From Stemphylium vesicarium (lineage: Eukaryota > Ascomycota > Dothideomycetes > Pleosporales > Pleosporaceae): 64,000 nucleotides of DNA. Both the position numbers and the translations under genes were made by a program. Within the stretch, counting starts at the first letter, position 1, and every line of letters begins with the position of its first letter. The stretch is taken from contig QXCR01000071.1 of assembly GCA_004380135.1 (NCBI GenBank), forward strand, positions 62,001 to 126,000, in the 5' to 3' direction. The notes beneath the pieces are model-generated. The model made no database searches and had not been told where the DNA came from. It worked only from the letters and a program-made list of their open reading frames with translations. Below, one piece after another: positions 1 through 10,586 of this stretch.

Positions 1-394
1 GCGGATCTAAGTTTATCCCTGTGCATCTCCCATACACCCCCAGGAAAACAAAAAGTCTATGATATCAGTCTTAGACGCACTCATTGCGGGGTCAAGATTG
101 CCCCCACACCATGAGCAAGGCGCCCAATACATTATCCCACGGCAAGATAGAATCGCACGAAAGGGATGGGTGATGTTACGGAATGAATAGATTTGTTGAT
201 GCTCGCCAGGGTCATCGAGATTGGTCATCGAACACAACGCGCCATGCCTCTCTGTCTGTATTCGTTGCTATTATTGAAGAAACACCCACCACAAGAGTTG
301 CTGCGCGTGCCTCCTACTGCAGAACCGTGAAGCATACCCTCCCACCTTCTGAATGCGACGTGGACTCAAAACGTCCGTTGAAGACTACATCCGC
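1..394. other. 3' flank of permease, no gene seen
   Basis: Downstream flank of the permease gene. The short open frames on both strands lack conserved motifs and splice context. Nothing else is recognised. Confidence 0.5.
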
Positions 395-2140
395 CTAGCA
401 AAGCCAAAACCAAAATTTCTCAAGTGCATTTCGCGGGATCTGTTCAGGCCATACCTCCGCATCAAGCGCCGCCTTACCACTCCAGATGTCCGCCTCGTGT
501 GGCTTGACCATCTTGGTGCGCTTGAACACCTTCCAGAACCCAAAGAGCAGGCCGAAGATCAGAATACCAATGTAGGCTGTGAAGAAGCTGGTGAGTTCCT
601 CGGATCCCCATGGCGTGGTAGTAAAAACCTTGAAGCCGTTGAAAAAGATGATGAGCGCAAAGTATGCAAAGGCTATCCAGGCCGAGTAAGGTTGCCACCT
701 GCTCCTGAAGATCATACTGGAGCGATCGACGTTCTGAGCGATGCAGGCTTTGCGGAAGCGGGTGTATGTGTAGCAAATGGAGCACCATGTGAACAGCGAC
801 GCGATCGTGGTCAAGTTCTGGAACCAAAGAAAGACGGTGTTCGCACCAGCGCTTACACTCATGTATGTGAGCAGAGAGATGGAAGCTGTAATCCCGACGC
901 AGTAGTATGGAACACCGTTCTTGTTACACTTGAGGAGGAACTGGGGCGCCTGTTTATTTTGGGCAATACTGAACAGGTAGCGGGAGCCAGTGTATAGGAA
1001 GGCATTTCCGGACGAGGTGGCAGAAGTCAGGATAACGGCGTTGATGATGTGAGGTAGAACAGGGATACTAGCGTTCTTCATGGCGATGACCCAGGGCGAG
1101 GACTGGGCGCCTTTGGCGTTCTCGTCAGTTAGCTGAGGATCGTTCGAACTGATAGTCGTTCCGATGATGAAAGATCCAAGGACATAAAAGGTGATGATGC
1201 GCCAAAAGACACGTCGCACGGCCTTGGGGATGTTCTTGCGTGGGTTGGCTGCCTCACCAGCGGCAACGGCGACCATCTCAACACCACCGTACGAAAACGC
1301 TGCGTTGACTAGTGTTGACCAAAGGCCGGTAAATCGTCCAGTACTACCAGTCCCGACGTACTCTTTCATAGCGCCTTCCTTCCAATATCTGAAGCCTCTC
1401 CGGTCATGGTCGGGACCACCACCAAGCATGATGATCAAGCCAACGAGGAGTAGACCCAGGATAGTGAGAATCTTGATCGACGCAAATATGAATTCAGCTT
1501 CTCCATATATCGAAACTGCGAAAATATTTAGGAAGAGGATGATGGCGATGACGATGGTGATCCATACGGCAGGGTTGATCCTGGGCAACAAGGTCAGTAA
1601 CTGCTCGATATGTATAATCCTATGCACCACTCACTTTTCGTCTTGGTCCCAGAATTTGATCAGAACCGCCGCAGCAGAAATCTCAACACAGAGCGTAATC
1701 GAGCTGTTGTACCAGTTGTTCCAACCGACAGCAAAACCAAGAGCAGGATCCGCATATCGAGCAGCGTACTGAGGAATAGCACCAGGAAGGGGAAGCCATG
1801 TAGCCATCTCGCCGAGACATTGCATCATGGCAAAGATGGCAACACCTGTGATGGTATATCCAAGTAGCACAGAGACAGGGCCAGCATTCGCGAATGCACC
1901 GCCGATACCGAGGAACAGGCCCGTACCAATGGTACCACCCAAAGCAATGAACTGGATATGACGAGACTTGAGACCTCGCTGGACGTATCCATAGTCCTCA
2001 GCCTTCTGGACAGACCCATAGAGACCAGCAGCCTCTGCGAGTGCATTGTCTTTGTGATTGGTGACCTCTCCCACGCCGTGGTCAGAAGGGGTATCAGCGG
2101 CGACAGCATACTGCTGCTTCTCGTAGTCGGGGGCCGCCAT
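395..2140 (-). CDS. Amino-acid permease (APC superfamily, fungal YAT type)
   Basis: Predicted plasma-membrane amino-acid/proton symporter. Two exons, complement(395..1580, 1635..2140), joined by a 54-nt intron (GTGAGT donor, CTGAC branch site, CCCAG acceptor), give 563 residues, the usual size of the family. The cytosolic N-terminus (about 60 residues) leads into the signature ALGGTIGTGLFLG of the first membrane segment, and about 12 hydrophobic segments follow. The region reading VAVAAGEAANPRKNIPKA is the conserved loop after segment 5-6 in fungal permeases. The start ATG at 2140 has the good context GCCGCCATGG. Substrate cannot be told from sequence; GAP1-, proline- and dicarboxylic-type permeases are all possible. 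Known for the family: transcription and endocytosis respond to nitrogen status; no site for this was identified here. Confidence 0.93.
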
Positions 2141-4016
2141 GGTACGCGTCTTCTGGTGGTGCGCTGTGTTTATAGGCAGCTGCTAGCCTCGAGAGATCCG
2201 TATAGTGTTCCAAACAAGGGGATGTGCAATCTGCGCCTGCCAGGGGCGACAGAGCAAAAGGCAGCACAACTAGGCAAGATGTGAGCAGATGAACGAAATT
2301 TTACAGTCCCAATAACCGGGCAGATGGAAGCCTAAGCTTGCTCTTTATATTCAGCAGCTTGCGACGGTTGCACACGGTCCTCAGCCCATGTCCATTCAGA
2401 GTTCATGGTGCACAACAGCAGACCCCAAGCTAGACCAGAGCGGCAGCTGGCATCTGGCAGCATACCCATGAAGTGGCTCAGCCCTCGCGGACTAGATGAG
2501 GGAGTTTTCTCCAGCGAATAGAACGGCTGCAGCGAGCAAGGCGTCGCTGCAGTGATACACCGTGCAGCAATTGAGTGCCTGGAACTCAGCAAGGGTACTT
2601 GATAAGGACCAGAATATGGGGTTCAGGTAGGGTTGCGTCGCGTGATGCAGCACAGCATGAAGCCTCGTCTATCCAACGTGGGGGCTGCTTGTCTTGGAGC
2701 TTGTTCACTTTCAAGCGAAAGTGGTACCACTTCAGTCTGTTCGCGCCGTTGATGTTTTGCAGTCTTTGTTTATTCCAGACATTGTTGTCGCGAACGCTTT
2801 TCGGGAGCATGATAGATGCGAAACAGCATGCGGCACAGGATCATGGGGCGTTGATACGCCAACTCGCTAAGCCTTTGATTTGGCTTCAAGACAAGCCTCG
2901 CTGGCTTTGGTGCAAGCAGTTATCGCCCGCTCTGCCGCGCGCTAAGCATTCTCGGCAGGTGAATTGGCCCCTCCACCCCATCACAACGGATGCCACTATC
3001 GCGAGCGTTGCGAAAGCTGACTGCATCGGATGTCGTCCAGATCTGGGGTGCTTCTAGAACAATTACTGTGGTAAATGGCGCCGATGCTGCGCCGCGCTCG
3101 TACATCTGATGCCAAAGTACGGGCGAATTGCAGCACCACTGATAAGGCGAGCCCACCAAATACATGAGGTCAAGAGCTGACATCGAGAATCGGATTCAAA
3201 CCAAGTCTGACAAGCACCGCTTGGCCCCAAGCATTTCAGCGACTCCAACTCCGCCCTCATTCATGCAAGCTAGCCTATCACCAAGCATGTTGCGACGAGA
3301 TGATGTTCGGAAACACTTCGAGCCATTTGTTTGTAGATTACCGGTGGCAATTTGCCTACACAGGCTTGCGCCATGTGACACCAGCGGTCGCTTCCACCCA
3401 ATAACATGAAAGGTGATCAAGAGACAAGGACCGGAGTACTCTTATTGATGACCTGACCAACATTGTGTATAACCCTTCTGCGGAGGCGCTCGTATCCGGT
3501 ATTCGATATGGCAGGCGCTTTCTTGCTAGTGCATCGATTGCTCTTGATCACAGGGTAGCTTCTAGGGTACTTGTCAGACTTTGCGATGTAGAATCCCTCT
3601 GTTCACCTGTGATTCAGAGTCTCACTGGCGGAAAATTCCAACTCGGCTCCTGGCTCACCGTTTGCAGGATACACTCAGAGCCATGTAACATGCAGTGTAC
3701 TCTTCACGCTGCAGTATTGAAGTCACTGATAGAAGGTGTAACATACAGTGTATTCTTCAAATTGCTTGTTTCCCAGTTGCCAACGCCGCTTATGGCTCGA
3801 AATCCTATAACCTCCTGGTTGGCTCTTGTGCGTTCCTCTGATTGTATGCTTACGCCCGTGCCTAGACAAGCACTCCGACCCTCTTACGACCGTAACATGT
3901 GTCGCTTGTTCGTGATAGTGACCCTGATCGCGGGAGGCACCGGAATATTCCAACTGCTGCGATGCATGTTGTTTATGATGGTGTGCCACGGCAACCGTTC
4001 CAACGCCCGCCGCGTC
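2141..4016. other. 1.9-kb gene-free stretch
   Basis: Contains the permease promoter (left) and the 3' side of the FAM32A-like gene (right). Several open frames occur, the longest running rightward from about 3465, but they start at non-ATG codons, overlap one another antisense and have no protein-like composition. An imperfect 22-nt direct repeat lies at 3685-3706 and 3738-3759. Confidence 0.5.
3685..3759. repeat. Imperfect 22-nt direct repeat pair
   Basis: Copies at 3685-3706 and 3738-3759 are 53 nt apart, start to start. They match at 20 of 22 positions; both differences are transitions (G/A and C/T). No flanking element is seen. Confidence 0.55.
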
Positions 4017-4436
4017 TTAGCCAGGTCCGATCTTTGGCATGTCGTGGTGCTCACTCAGACCACTCAAGTACTTGTTGAGCTCCTCCACTTTCTCTTTGTG
4101 TGTCTTGACGCCTTCCTTCTTCATCTTCTCTTCCAACCTCTTCCGGCGCATTTCATCGTATCGCTTCTCGGCCTCTGTCTTCTGTCTGCCGCCGCCCTCT
4201 CTTATTGATCGCTCCACGGCCTCAGGGGATATCGAGCGCGCAGGTGCACCCGAGTGTGATTTACGCGCGTCATCGTCTGTAATAGGTCGTTTCGCGACAT
4301 CCGTAGAGGCTTCGTCCGCGGCTTTCGTAGGTTCGCTGGTCGATTTGGGCTTCTTTTTCTTTTTCTTCTTGTCGATACCGGCGCCTTTGAGTTTGAGCGC
4401 GCCACCGGACGCCGCGGTGTAGTCTGACGACGGCAT
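4017..4436 (-). CDS. FAM32A-like (DUF1754) nuclear protein
   Basis: Single-exon gene of 139 residues. The N-terminus has the family start MPSSDYTAASGGALKLKGAG, followed by a run of seven lysines. A low-complexity middle with Ser/Thr/Ala leads into a basic, probably helical C-terminus (RYDEMRRKRLEEKMKKEG) ending in the conserved tail NKYLSGLSEHHDMPKIGPG. This matches the FAM32A/DUF1754 family. The human member is a late-step (step II) spliceosome factor; for fungi the role is inferred. An in-frame extension reaches 4595, but the conserved N-terminus begins at the ATG at 4436. The lysine run and KRK-type clusters suggest nuclear location. Confidence 0.88.
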   Translation of the reverse strand: MPSSDYTAASGGALKLKGAGIDKKKKKKKPKSTSEPTKAADEASTDVAKRPITDDDARKSHSGAPARSISPEAVERSIREGGGRQKTEAEKRYDEMRRKRLEEKMKKEGVKTHKEKVEELNKYLSGLSEHHDMPKIGPG

Positions 4437-5013
4437 AGTTGGTGTCCGCCGATATCTGGTTGCGGGTTTGGCGCTGGAGCGCGAACCTTGAACATTGACC
4501 AACGGGCTAGCACGTGACCTGACAAAAGTGGAGCAAGCACTCCAGGCAGGCCCACCTCTTGGTACTTGCCACCATTGCATCTCATCGGTATTCAATCACC
4601 AAGTGGCATAGTGAATGAAGTTACTGCGCCAAGTCTCGTTACTTGTTGGAGCTTCTCGCCGCATTGTGTTTGCGCGTTCACATTATTACGCCTTTCTATC
4701 GTGGTGCACGTTGGAAACCCAACACTGCAGTAGAAAGCTTGGTCAACGACTTTCTGGATCTATATCCTATCCACTGACCCCGCGTGTTCATGTCCCTAAT
4801 TAATACTCAAGAGCAATGACGTCCACTCGTTTTGGAAAACTTCAAGAATCGCCACGTCCACCCCGAGCGCGCTCCACGCTGTTCATCTTTTCGCGCTTCG
4901 CCATCATGGGAGATCGCGTCGTATCCACCCCACTGTGCATCCCTCTCGCACCATCGCGTCATCTCCGTCTTCTTTCCTGTGCTTCGCATTTCGACTAAGC
5001 TCTCATTTCTTCT
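4437..5013. other. Intergenic, FAM32A promoter and fRMsr 3' side
   Basis: No gene recognised. Short plus-strand frames from 4816 to 5068 are not conserved-looking and overlap the 3' end of the neighbouring minus-strand gene. Confidence 0.5.
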
Positions 5014-5917
5014 TCAAAAGTCGCACGCCTGCGCAAGTAGCTCTGCTAGCTCTTCCAGTGCCTCCTGATCGACCTTTGTGAAGCCGTCGAGTTCCGCGCA
5101 GTCAATATCGATAATTGCAACAACCTATGGCACGTATCAGTCCACGTTCCCAGAGCTCTACCGTTCTCATAGCAACCGTTTCAGTTGTGACACAAAGGCC
5201 GCAGAAAAGAAGAGAAGAGTGAGAAGAAGAAGAAGGGAGAAAAAAGAAGCATATACCTTTCCGTTTTGTACAATGGGCACCACAATCTCGCTCCGGCTCG
5301 CTCCGTCACAAGCAATGTGACCTGGAAACTTTTCTACATCTTCCACTAGTTGCGTCTTCGCTTCTTTCGCTGCTGTCCCGCATACACCCCGGCCAAAAGC
5401 GATCATTTGACATGCTACTTGTCCTTGGAATGGTCCGAGAAGCAGTCGCGATGAATTTAATGGGTCTGTGAAGTAGAAGCCTGCCCAGTTAACGGCCGAC
5501 GATGGGGAGGGCAGCGAGTGGTAAGCGTGCCAGAGGAGGGAAGCTGCATTTGAGAAGTTGCTGTTGGAATATGCATATTAGTCTGGTTTCTTGACGTAAA
5601 GTTCGGCATGCGATCTTGCACTGCTGATGAACGGGTGTGGAAGATGCGGCTTACCAGACCTACGGGTACGTTAGTATAGTGTATCAAGAAAGAAGCCGCG
5701 ACGATAAAGTTTGAAGCATAGAAAAAGAGCTTCTTACCCAATTTCTCTGTCCATCAAATAGCGATCTCGCTTGCTCCAGCACTTGCGCATACACCTCCTT
5801 CTTGCTCATGCCCTCGGCGAAACTCGATGAATCGGCGTGCACCTATCCTCACACGTATCAGCGAGCCCCCAAACCATACTCCCAGCCAAGGACTTGGCAG
5901 GCCACGTAGCATACCAT
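5014..5917 (-). CDS. Free methionine-(R)-sulfoxide reductase, GAF domain
   Basis: Reduces free methionine-R-sulfoxide in the cytosol using thioredoxin. Five exons, complement(5014..5124, 5257..5560, 5655..5659, 5738..5842, 5915..5917), give 175 residues, the normal family length. The GAF domain includes NWAGFYF and GPFQGQVACQ and ends in AIIDIDCAELDGF. Three cysteines fall at residues 88, 98 and 122; the spacing of 10 and 24 is that of the catalytic/resolving cysteines of the yeast enzyme (91, 101, 125). Exon 1 contributes only the ATG and exon 3 is the five bases GTCTG. Both splices around exon 3 have good signals (TACTAAC branch and CCCGTAG; GTAAGC, CTAAT and CAACAG), and joining is the only way I found to keep the frame. 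The N-terminus then reads MVHADSSSF, as expected for the family. Confidence 0.88.
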
Positions 5918-6747
5918 GATGTCGTCTTCTCTAGTTGTATTGTGATTGTTGAGATGTTCCAGATGTTTTTTCCGTCATACACACACTTGGATTTCTTTCA
6001 AGTGCGATCGCCGATGCTTGCCGGGCCAGCAGAACCCACACACTTTGTAGTTACGCAATGTAAACCTGGATGTTACAGCAAGTTTTGGATCGGACACACA
6101 AGCATATGCGAAGCGCCACACGCGAGTAATGGTTTGGTGAGGATACGCATGACTGTTGCTTTGCGTGTTGGTAGGTATGGTCGGGCTGGAAGAGGTTTAG
6201 ACTACAAAACTTGCGATCGCGTCATCGTTGGTACTGATAGTACATTTCGCCTAAATACATCTACGGGCCAACTACACATGCCGTCGTTCTGAAGCATCCA
6301 TATCGATAGCTGGTTAATTTGGGCTTCTTGACAACTTATAGTTGGATCATTCTAACTTGGCAGATGATGTGCATTTCCTACATCAACAAAACGTTTTTGT
6401 AGTACCTTTAGTAGGCACATGCCCAAGTGACAAGAAACAAAAAACACGCTTAATCTCACAACTAGCCTTCTAAATTCACATTCGCCTAATGTGAAAGGGC
6501 CAAGCAAACTCATGTCATTCGGCAAAGTTCTCGTGTAGTAAACCCCCCATCTCGGCCAAATCCCCACATGTCAAAGACTTTTCTTTCTCCAAACTCCACA
6601 CAGCCTAATAAGGAAAACGAAGAAAAGACATGTGAGCATACGACAGGAATTTCATGCATTTCATCTCCACGGATGCATCTTCTATTCTACAGGTCAACTC
6701 GCCAGGTATATATTGTATATACCACGCAATAAAGCTTCATGGCAATT
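5918..6747. other. Intergenic, upstream of fRMsr
   Basis: Promoter side of the fRMsr gene and upstream region of the tRNA. No coding potential or repeat recognised. Confidence 0.5.
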
Positions 6748-6837
6748 GGTCGGTTGGCGCAATGGTAGCGCGTGGCCCTCCTATGTTCCCTATACATGTT
6801 AAGGCCAAGGTTGCGGGTTCGAGTCCCGTGCTGATCG
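6748..6837 (+). tRNA. tRNA-Arg(CCU) with 18-nt intron
   Basis: The cloverleaf can be folded by hand. The acceptor stem pairs 6748-6754 with 6830-6836 (three G-U pairs), with discriminator G at 6837. The D-stem is GCGC/GCGC, the anticodon stem TGGCC (6773-6777) pairs with GGCCA (6803-6807), and the variable loop is 5 nt. The T-stem GCGGG/CCCGT closes the loop TTCGAGT. The anticodon CCT occupies 6780-6782, and the intron is 6784-6801, directly after position 37. The mature tRNA would be 72 nt before CCA addition. A run of T residues that could end Pol III transcription lies about 65 nt downstream. Confidence 0.93.
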
Positions 6838-7605
6838 TCACAGACAATAGCTCATTGTCATCATGTGTGAGAAACATATGGTGGTGTTGGGTTGCGCATC
6901 TTTTTATTTTTGCGGATGAGGAAGCCACGTGATCCTCCTTGGATCCTAGCATCACTGCTCTGGTTTCTCGCAACCCAAATACTATCGACAAGACGATGGT
7001 TTGTTCATTGAGTGAGTCTGGTACTTATATGCACCTCTGTAGGCACTCTTTCAAACATCCATAGATGTATGCATTCTTCAACAGCAAGAAGAGATGGAGA
7101 GACCCAATCTGTACAGCTGTCATTATGATCATATTATACGGCAAAAGATTATCGGCAATTACATGTTCATCACGCAGTACCAATGGACACAGGGCATTGT
7201 TTAAAGTAGTTTGAATTACGCTCGTCATTAACTCATACACGTCATGAACATATCCGCAGCCAAATTACCGCGAAAAGGGACAAGACTAAGGTAAGGCAAT
7301 GCGGAAACCGTGACCAGTAAGGAGACAGCGGGGAAAGATGACAAGAATATTAGCACTCCATGCGCCTCCCAGTAGTTCCCAAGCAGTGATATCCCAACAC
7401 CAGTACGCAGAAATTTGTGGACCAAAACGCCTTTCCATGAATAAGCTGTGTAGTGCCGAGCCCCATAGCATGCTGATCGGCGAGAATGAATTGACTTGGA
7501 CGAGAATCGAGTGACTATAGTCGTAAATGTTGTGTCCCAAGGCACCATGCTAGAACTCCGTAAAATGAAGATGGAGAATCAGAAGTCGAAATCCAGAAAC
7601 GTTGC
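6838..7605. other. Intergenic between tRNA-Arg and CDC14
   Basis: Holds the presumed tRNA terminator (T-rich, 6900-6915) and the 3' untranslated side of the CDC14 gene. Overlapping minus-strand frames at 7228-7548 have no recognisable motif. Confidence 0.5.
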
Positions 7606-9617
7606 TCATGACTTTGGTCGTGAAATGGCATTGCCAACGCTGCCCACACGACCGCTGGTCTTTCGCACACCCTTGCTGTCGGTGCTTCGGCGCGAAGGGC
7701 TCGAGCGGATTTTGCTCATGCTGATACTGCCGTTCCCGCTCTTCTCCTTGGGTGTCTTCGGCCGTGCGCCCGCTGGTGCAGTGTTCTCAAGGTCGCTTTC
7801 CTCGCCGAACCCGAAAGAGGTATGCGTTACAGAGGTTTGGATGACGGACGTTGTGCTGAAAGCACGGCGCTGCTTGTCTTTGAGGGTCGGTGATCGTGCT
7901 GGTGAGCGCGATGATGTCCGCCGCGCGATCTGGCGTAGGTGGAATTCCTCATCCGACTCGCCATCGAACCGTGTGATATCCGCTCTGACTTCTGTGTGCG
8001 ACTTTGTGAAGGGCTCGTTCTCGTCAATGCGCTGAGGTGATTGCCGTGCTGCGTGGCCGTAAAGCTTGCTAGTCTTTCTGGGTTGCCCTGGTGTTGGCGC
8101 AGGGAGGTTATCGTCGAGTACTCCTACGTGTCCCGAATTGCTTCGCTCGTTTGACTCAATCTCACCAAGGGCCGCGCGCTTCTGCGATCCGTTTGGCGGT
8201 GTGAAGGTTTGCCCGTTGCTAGCGAGGCGCTGCTTGTGCGGTGACTTTGTGGGCGTTGAAGGCATCATCTGGGCGTACTTTGCCTTCATGGTGTCCTCGT
8301 ACCACCACTCGCGGAAAGTACCCTGGTTCAAGTGCAGCCAATGCTGCTGGGGACCGACGACCATTCCCGGGCGCATGAATCGCATGTAGGCGATAATCTC
8401 GTTGGCGGTGAAGCCGTGCTTGTAGATCAGGTAAGCTCCGATGAGGCAGCCAGTTCGTCCGAGACCAGCCTTGCAGTGAACAGCAATGCCGCGCTTCTGC
8501 ACCGTGATCATCTCGTGGGCAAGGTTGACGAACTTGCGAACAAGCGACAAAGGCGGGCAAGTGCCGTCATCGAAGATCATGTTCAGGTGCTGGATGCCGA
8601 GCTTGGTGAAGTATGAGGAAGAGTACAGTTCCGAGTTTAGTCGAACGACGAGTCCGACGTTGCGGGCGCAGAAGTGCGAGAGGACGTTCTTGAAGGGGCT
8701 GGGAAGTCCCGATCGTTGGATCTCGGCGATGTTGGAGGGGAGCGTCGCGTACATGGGCGAGGATGTGGGGATCTCGTGTACGGGCTGTTGCTGCGGCGAG
8801 GCAAAGGCAAGGAAGTCGGGGGTGACCCAGTTGAAGTCGCCCATGTCGACACGTTCGTACTTCTCGTACCTGACGGGGTTAGCGATGGCTGTGATGTGTG
8901 ACAGAGCAGAACGTACTCCTCCAGACTAAAGTCCTTGAGCCCGCAAAGGCCCTCTTCCTTGGCCTTCCATACACCGTAGATGACATCCTGGATGTTCAGA
9001 ACGTAGTCGGCCTGGCTGTAGCCGGCGTCGCGGAAGGGCATGCACGGCGGGTCCATCTGGGCAATGGGTGCGAGCGCAAGGTGAGGTGGCCATGACTGGA
9101 TGAGAACCATGTAGCATGCGAGGATGCAAGCAGCGTTGGCGCGACCTAGGCATGTTAATGGCTGCGCGCAGGCTGCAAAGGCGGAGTGTTCTTACTCCTC
9201 GAGTCGGCGTTGCTCCAGAAGACAACAGCGCGGTCTTCATTCGCGGGGTCACCGAGTACTTCATGCAGCTGGACAGCGAATCGGTACAGGTGACCAATGT
9301 GCAGCGGGCCAAAGTCGCCGTGGAAGGCGTTGTACAGCAGCGTCTTGTCGATGCTGAAGTAGACGGGAGGATGCGCTGCCTTGTGGGCAGCTGTGGGGCC
9401 TTGGGCGCGCGACGACCGCTTCGAGGGCGATTGGCTCTGCTTGGGGTAGGGGAATGGCGTGGACGCATCAGGCGCGTACGTGTAGGATGCCAGATAGAGT
9501 CGGTCTTGGATGTACTAGATTGCGTTTGCATCAGAACGAGTCCCGTGGGCGCATTGTTATTGTTGTCGTGCTCACCTCGATGACCTGGCCGTAGCTGGTC
9601 GTGGACGCGCGAGGCAT
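7606..9617 (-). CDS. CDC14: Cdc14 dual-specificity protein phosphatase
   Basis: Removes phosphate from Cdk target sites, mainly pSer-Pro, at mitotic exit, cytokinesis and septation. Four exons, complement(7606..8869, 8917..9145, 9196..9514, 9576..9617), give 617 residues. The N-terminal half holds the A-domain (start MPRASTTSYGQVIE, then YIQDRLYLASYT). The catalytic domain carries the P-loop HCKAGLGRTG, with the nucleophile near Cys329, and the conserved GPQQHWLHLNQGTFREWW. The long C-terminal tail (about 200 residues) is rich in Ser, Thr, Pro and Lys with several SP/TP sites, as expected for Cdk control and nuclear localisation. Introns are 46-61 nt with good signals. The gene is divergent from the SET-domain gene at 10587. 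Confidence 0.95.
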
Positions 9618-10586
9618 CTTGGCTACTCGTTCGCGGGGTGAAGACATGTGAAGGAAGCTGCGACCCTCGGAATGTGTGTCTCTTCCAGTGGGGGAAGCGA
9701 CGACCGGCTGCTGCGATGGTGTTGGGACGAGAGGGCTGGCTTGGGATGAAAGCAGCGATCTCGGCAGCGCAGCGCAATTGGGAGAGGTGTGGGCGTTCTG
9801 GAGCTGTCGGCGGGGATGCCGTCTGCTGTTCCTGCTGCGGTCGGAGTAAGGAATAACTGTAATGATGTGTGACCGGCGGATGGTAGGAAGTTTAAGCACA
9901 TCTTCATGTTGTTGTTGTTTACCGGCGCACGGACGCGTCCACTAGCTCCACTCCACGGTTTCGGGATGCCCGCCAACAGCATCATAACAACTCTAGACTT
10001 ACGGGCCCGAGCTTCATCACAACAAGCCACGAGGGGAGGCCCTCCCTGCGGCTTACCGGACGCACTGCCCGTTGGTATGCTCCTGCGCATGCATGTCTTT
10101 GCTGTCTTTCCATCTCCATATATAACTGTTTAGGACGAATTTCGTCTCTGAGGAAACGAGCAGTATCTGACATCTCCCTGCAGCCGTGCAGCTGTGCAGC
10201 TGTCGTTTTGCACATGACCTCACAGGGTCCAGTGTGCTGGTGGGTGGCCTGCATCTCGATTGATGCAGTAAACGCGGCCACTTTGCACCACCTGCGCTAG
10301 AGCCCGCTGCCATCGTGATCCTACCTACCGCGTGCATCTGGACTAGTTTCTATTGTTTTTGACGTGCTACTCCAGTAGCCTTGCCTCCGTCACAACACTT
10401 GCAATTGTGGTGTGTAGAGTCGTGTTTTGCGAGGTAGGGTCGATGATATCGATAAGCGTTAGCTGTCTCCGAATGACGGACGCTACACAGCCAGTGGAGC
10501 ATCGCCTGACAACCGCCGTCCAGGTTTCACCCACATCACGTCCAAACACAAATTTCCCAGTTTGGCTATAGATTTGGCTGGTGGCG
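9618..10586. other. Divergent promoter region, CDC14 / SET gene
   Basis: About 970 bp between two divergently transcribed genes. Minus-strand frames reach about 10090 but look like chance frames in GC-rich DNA. No conserved site was picked out. Confidence 0.5.

Noticed and set aside
353..997. 214-codon plus-strand frame over the permease
   Set aside because: Exact antisense of the permease exon, which has clear family signatures.
3465..4208. 247-codon plus-strand frame
   Set aside because: Starts at a non-ATG codon, overlaps the FAM32A-like gene antisense, has no motif and no splice context.
9623..10090. 155-codon minus frame upstream of CDC14
   Set aside because: Lies in the divergent promoter, composition is random-like, and CDC14 has a complete conserved N-terminus from 9617.
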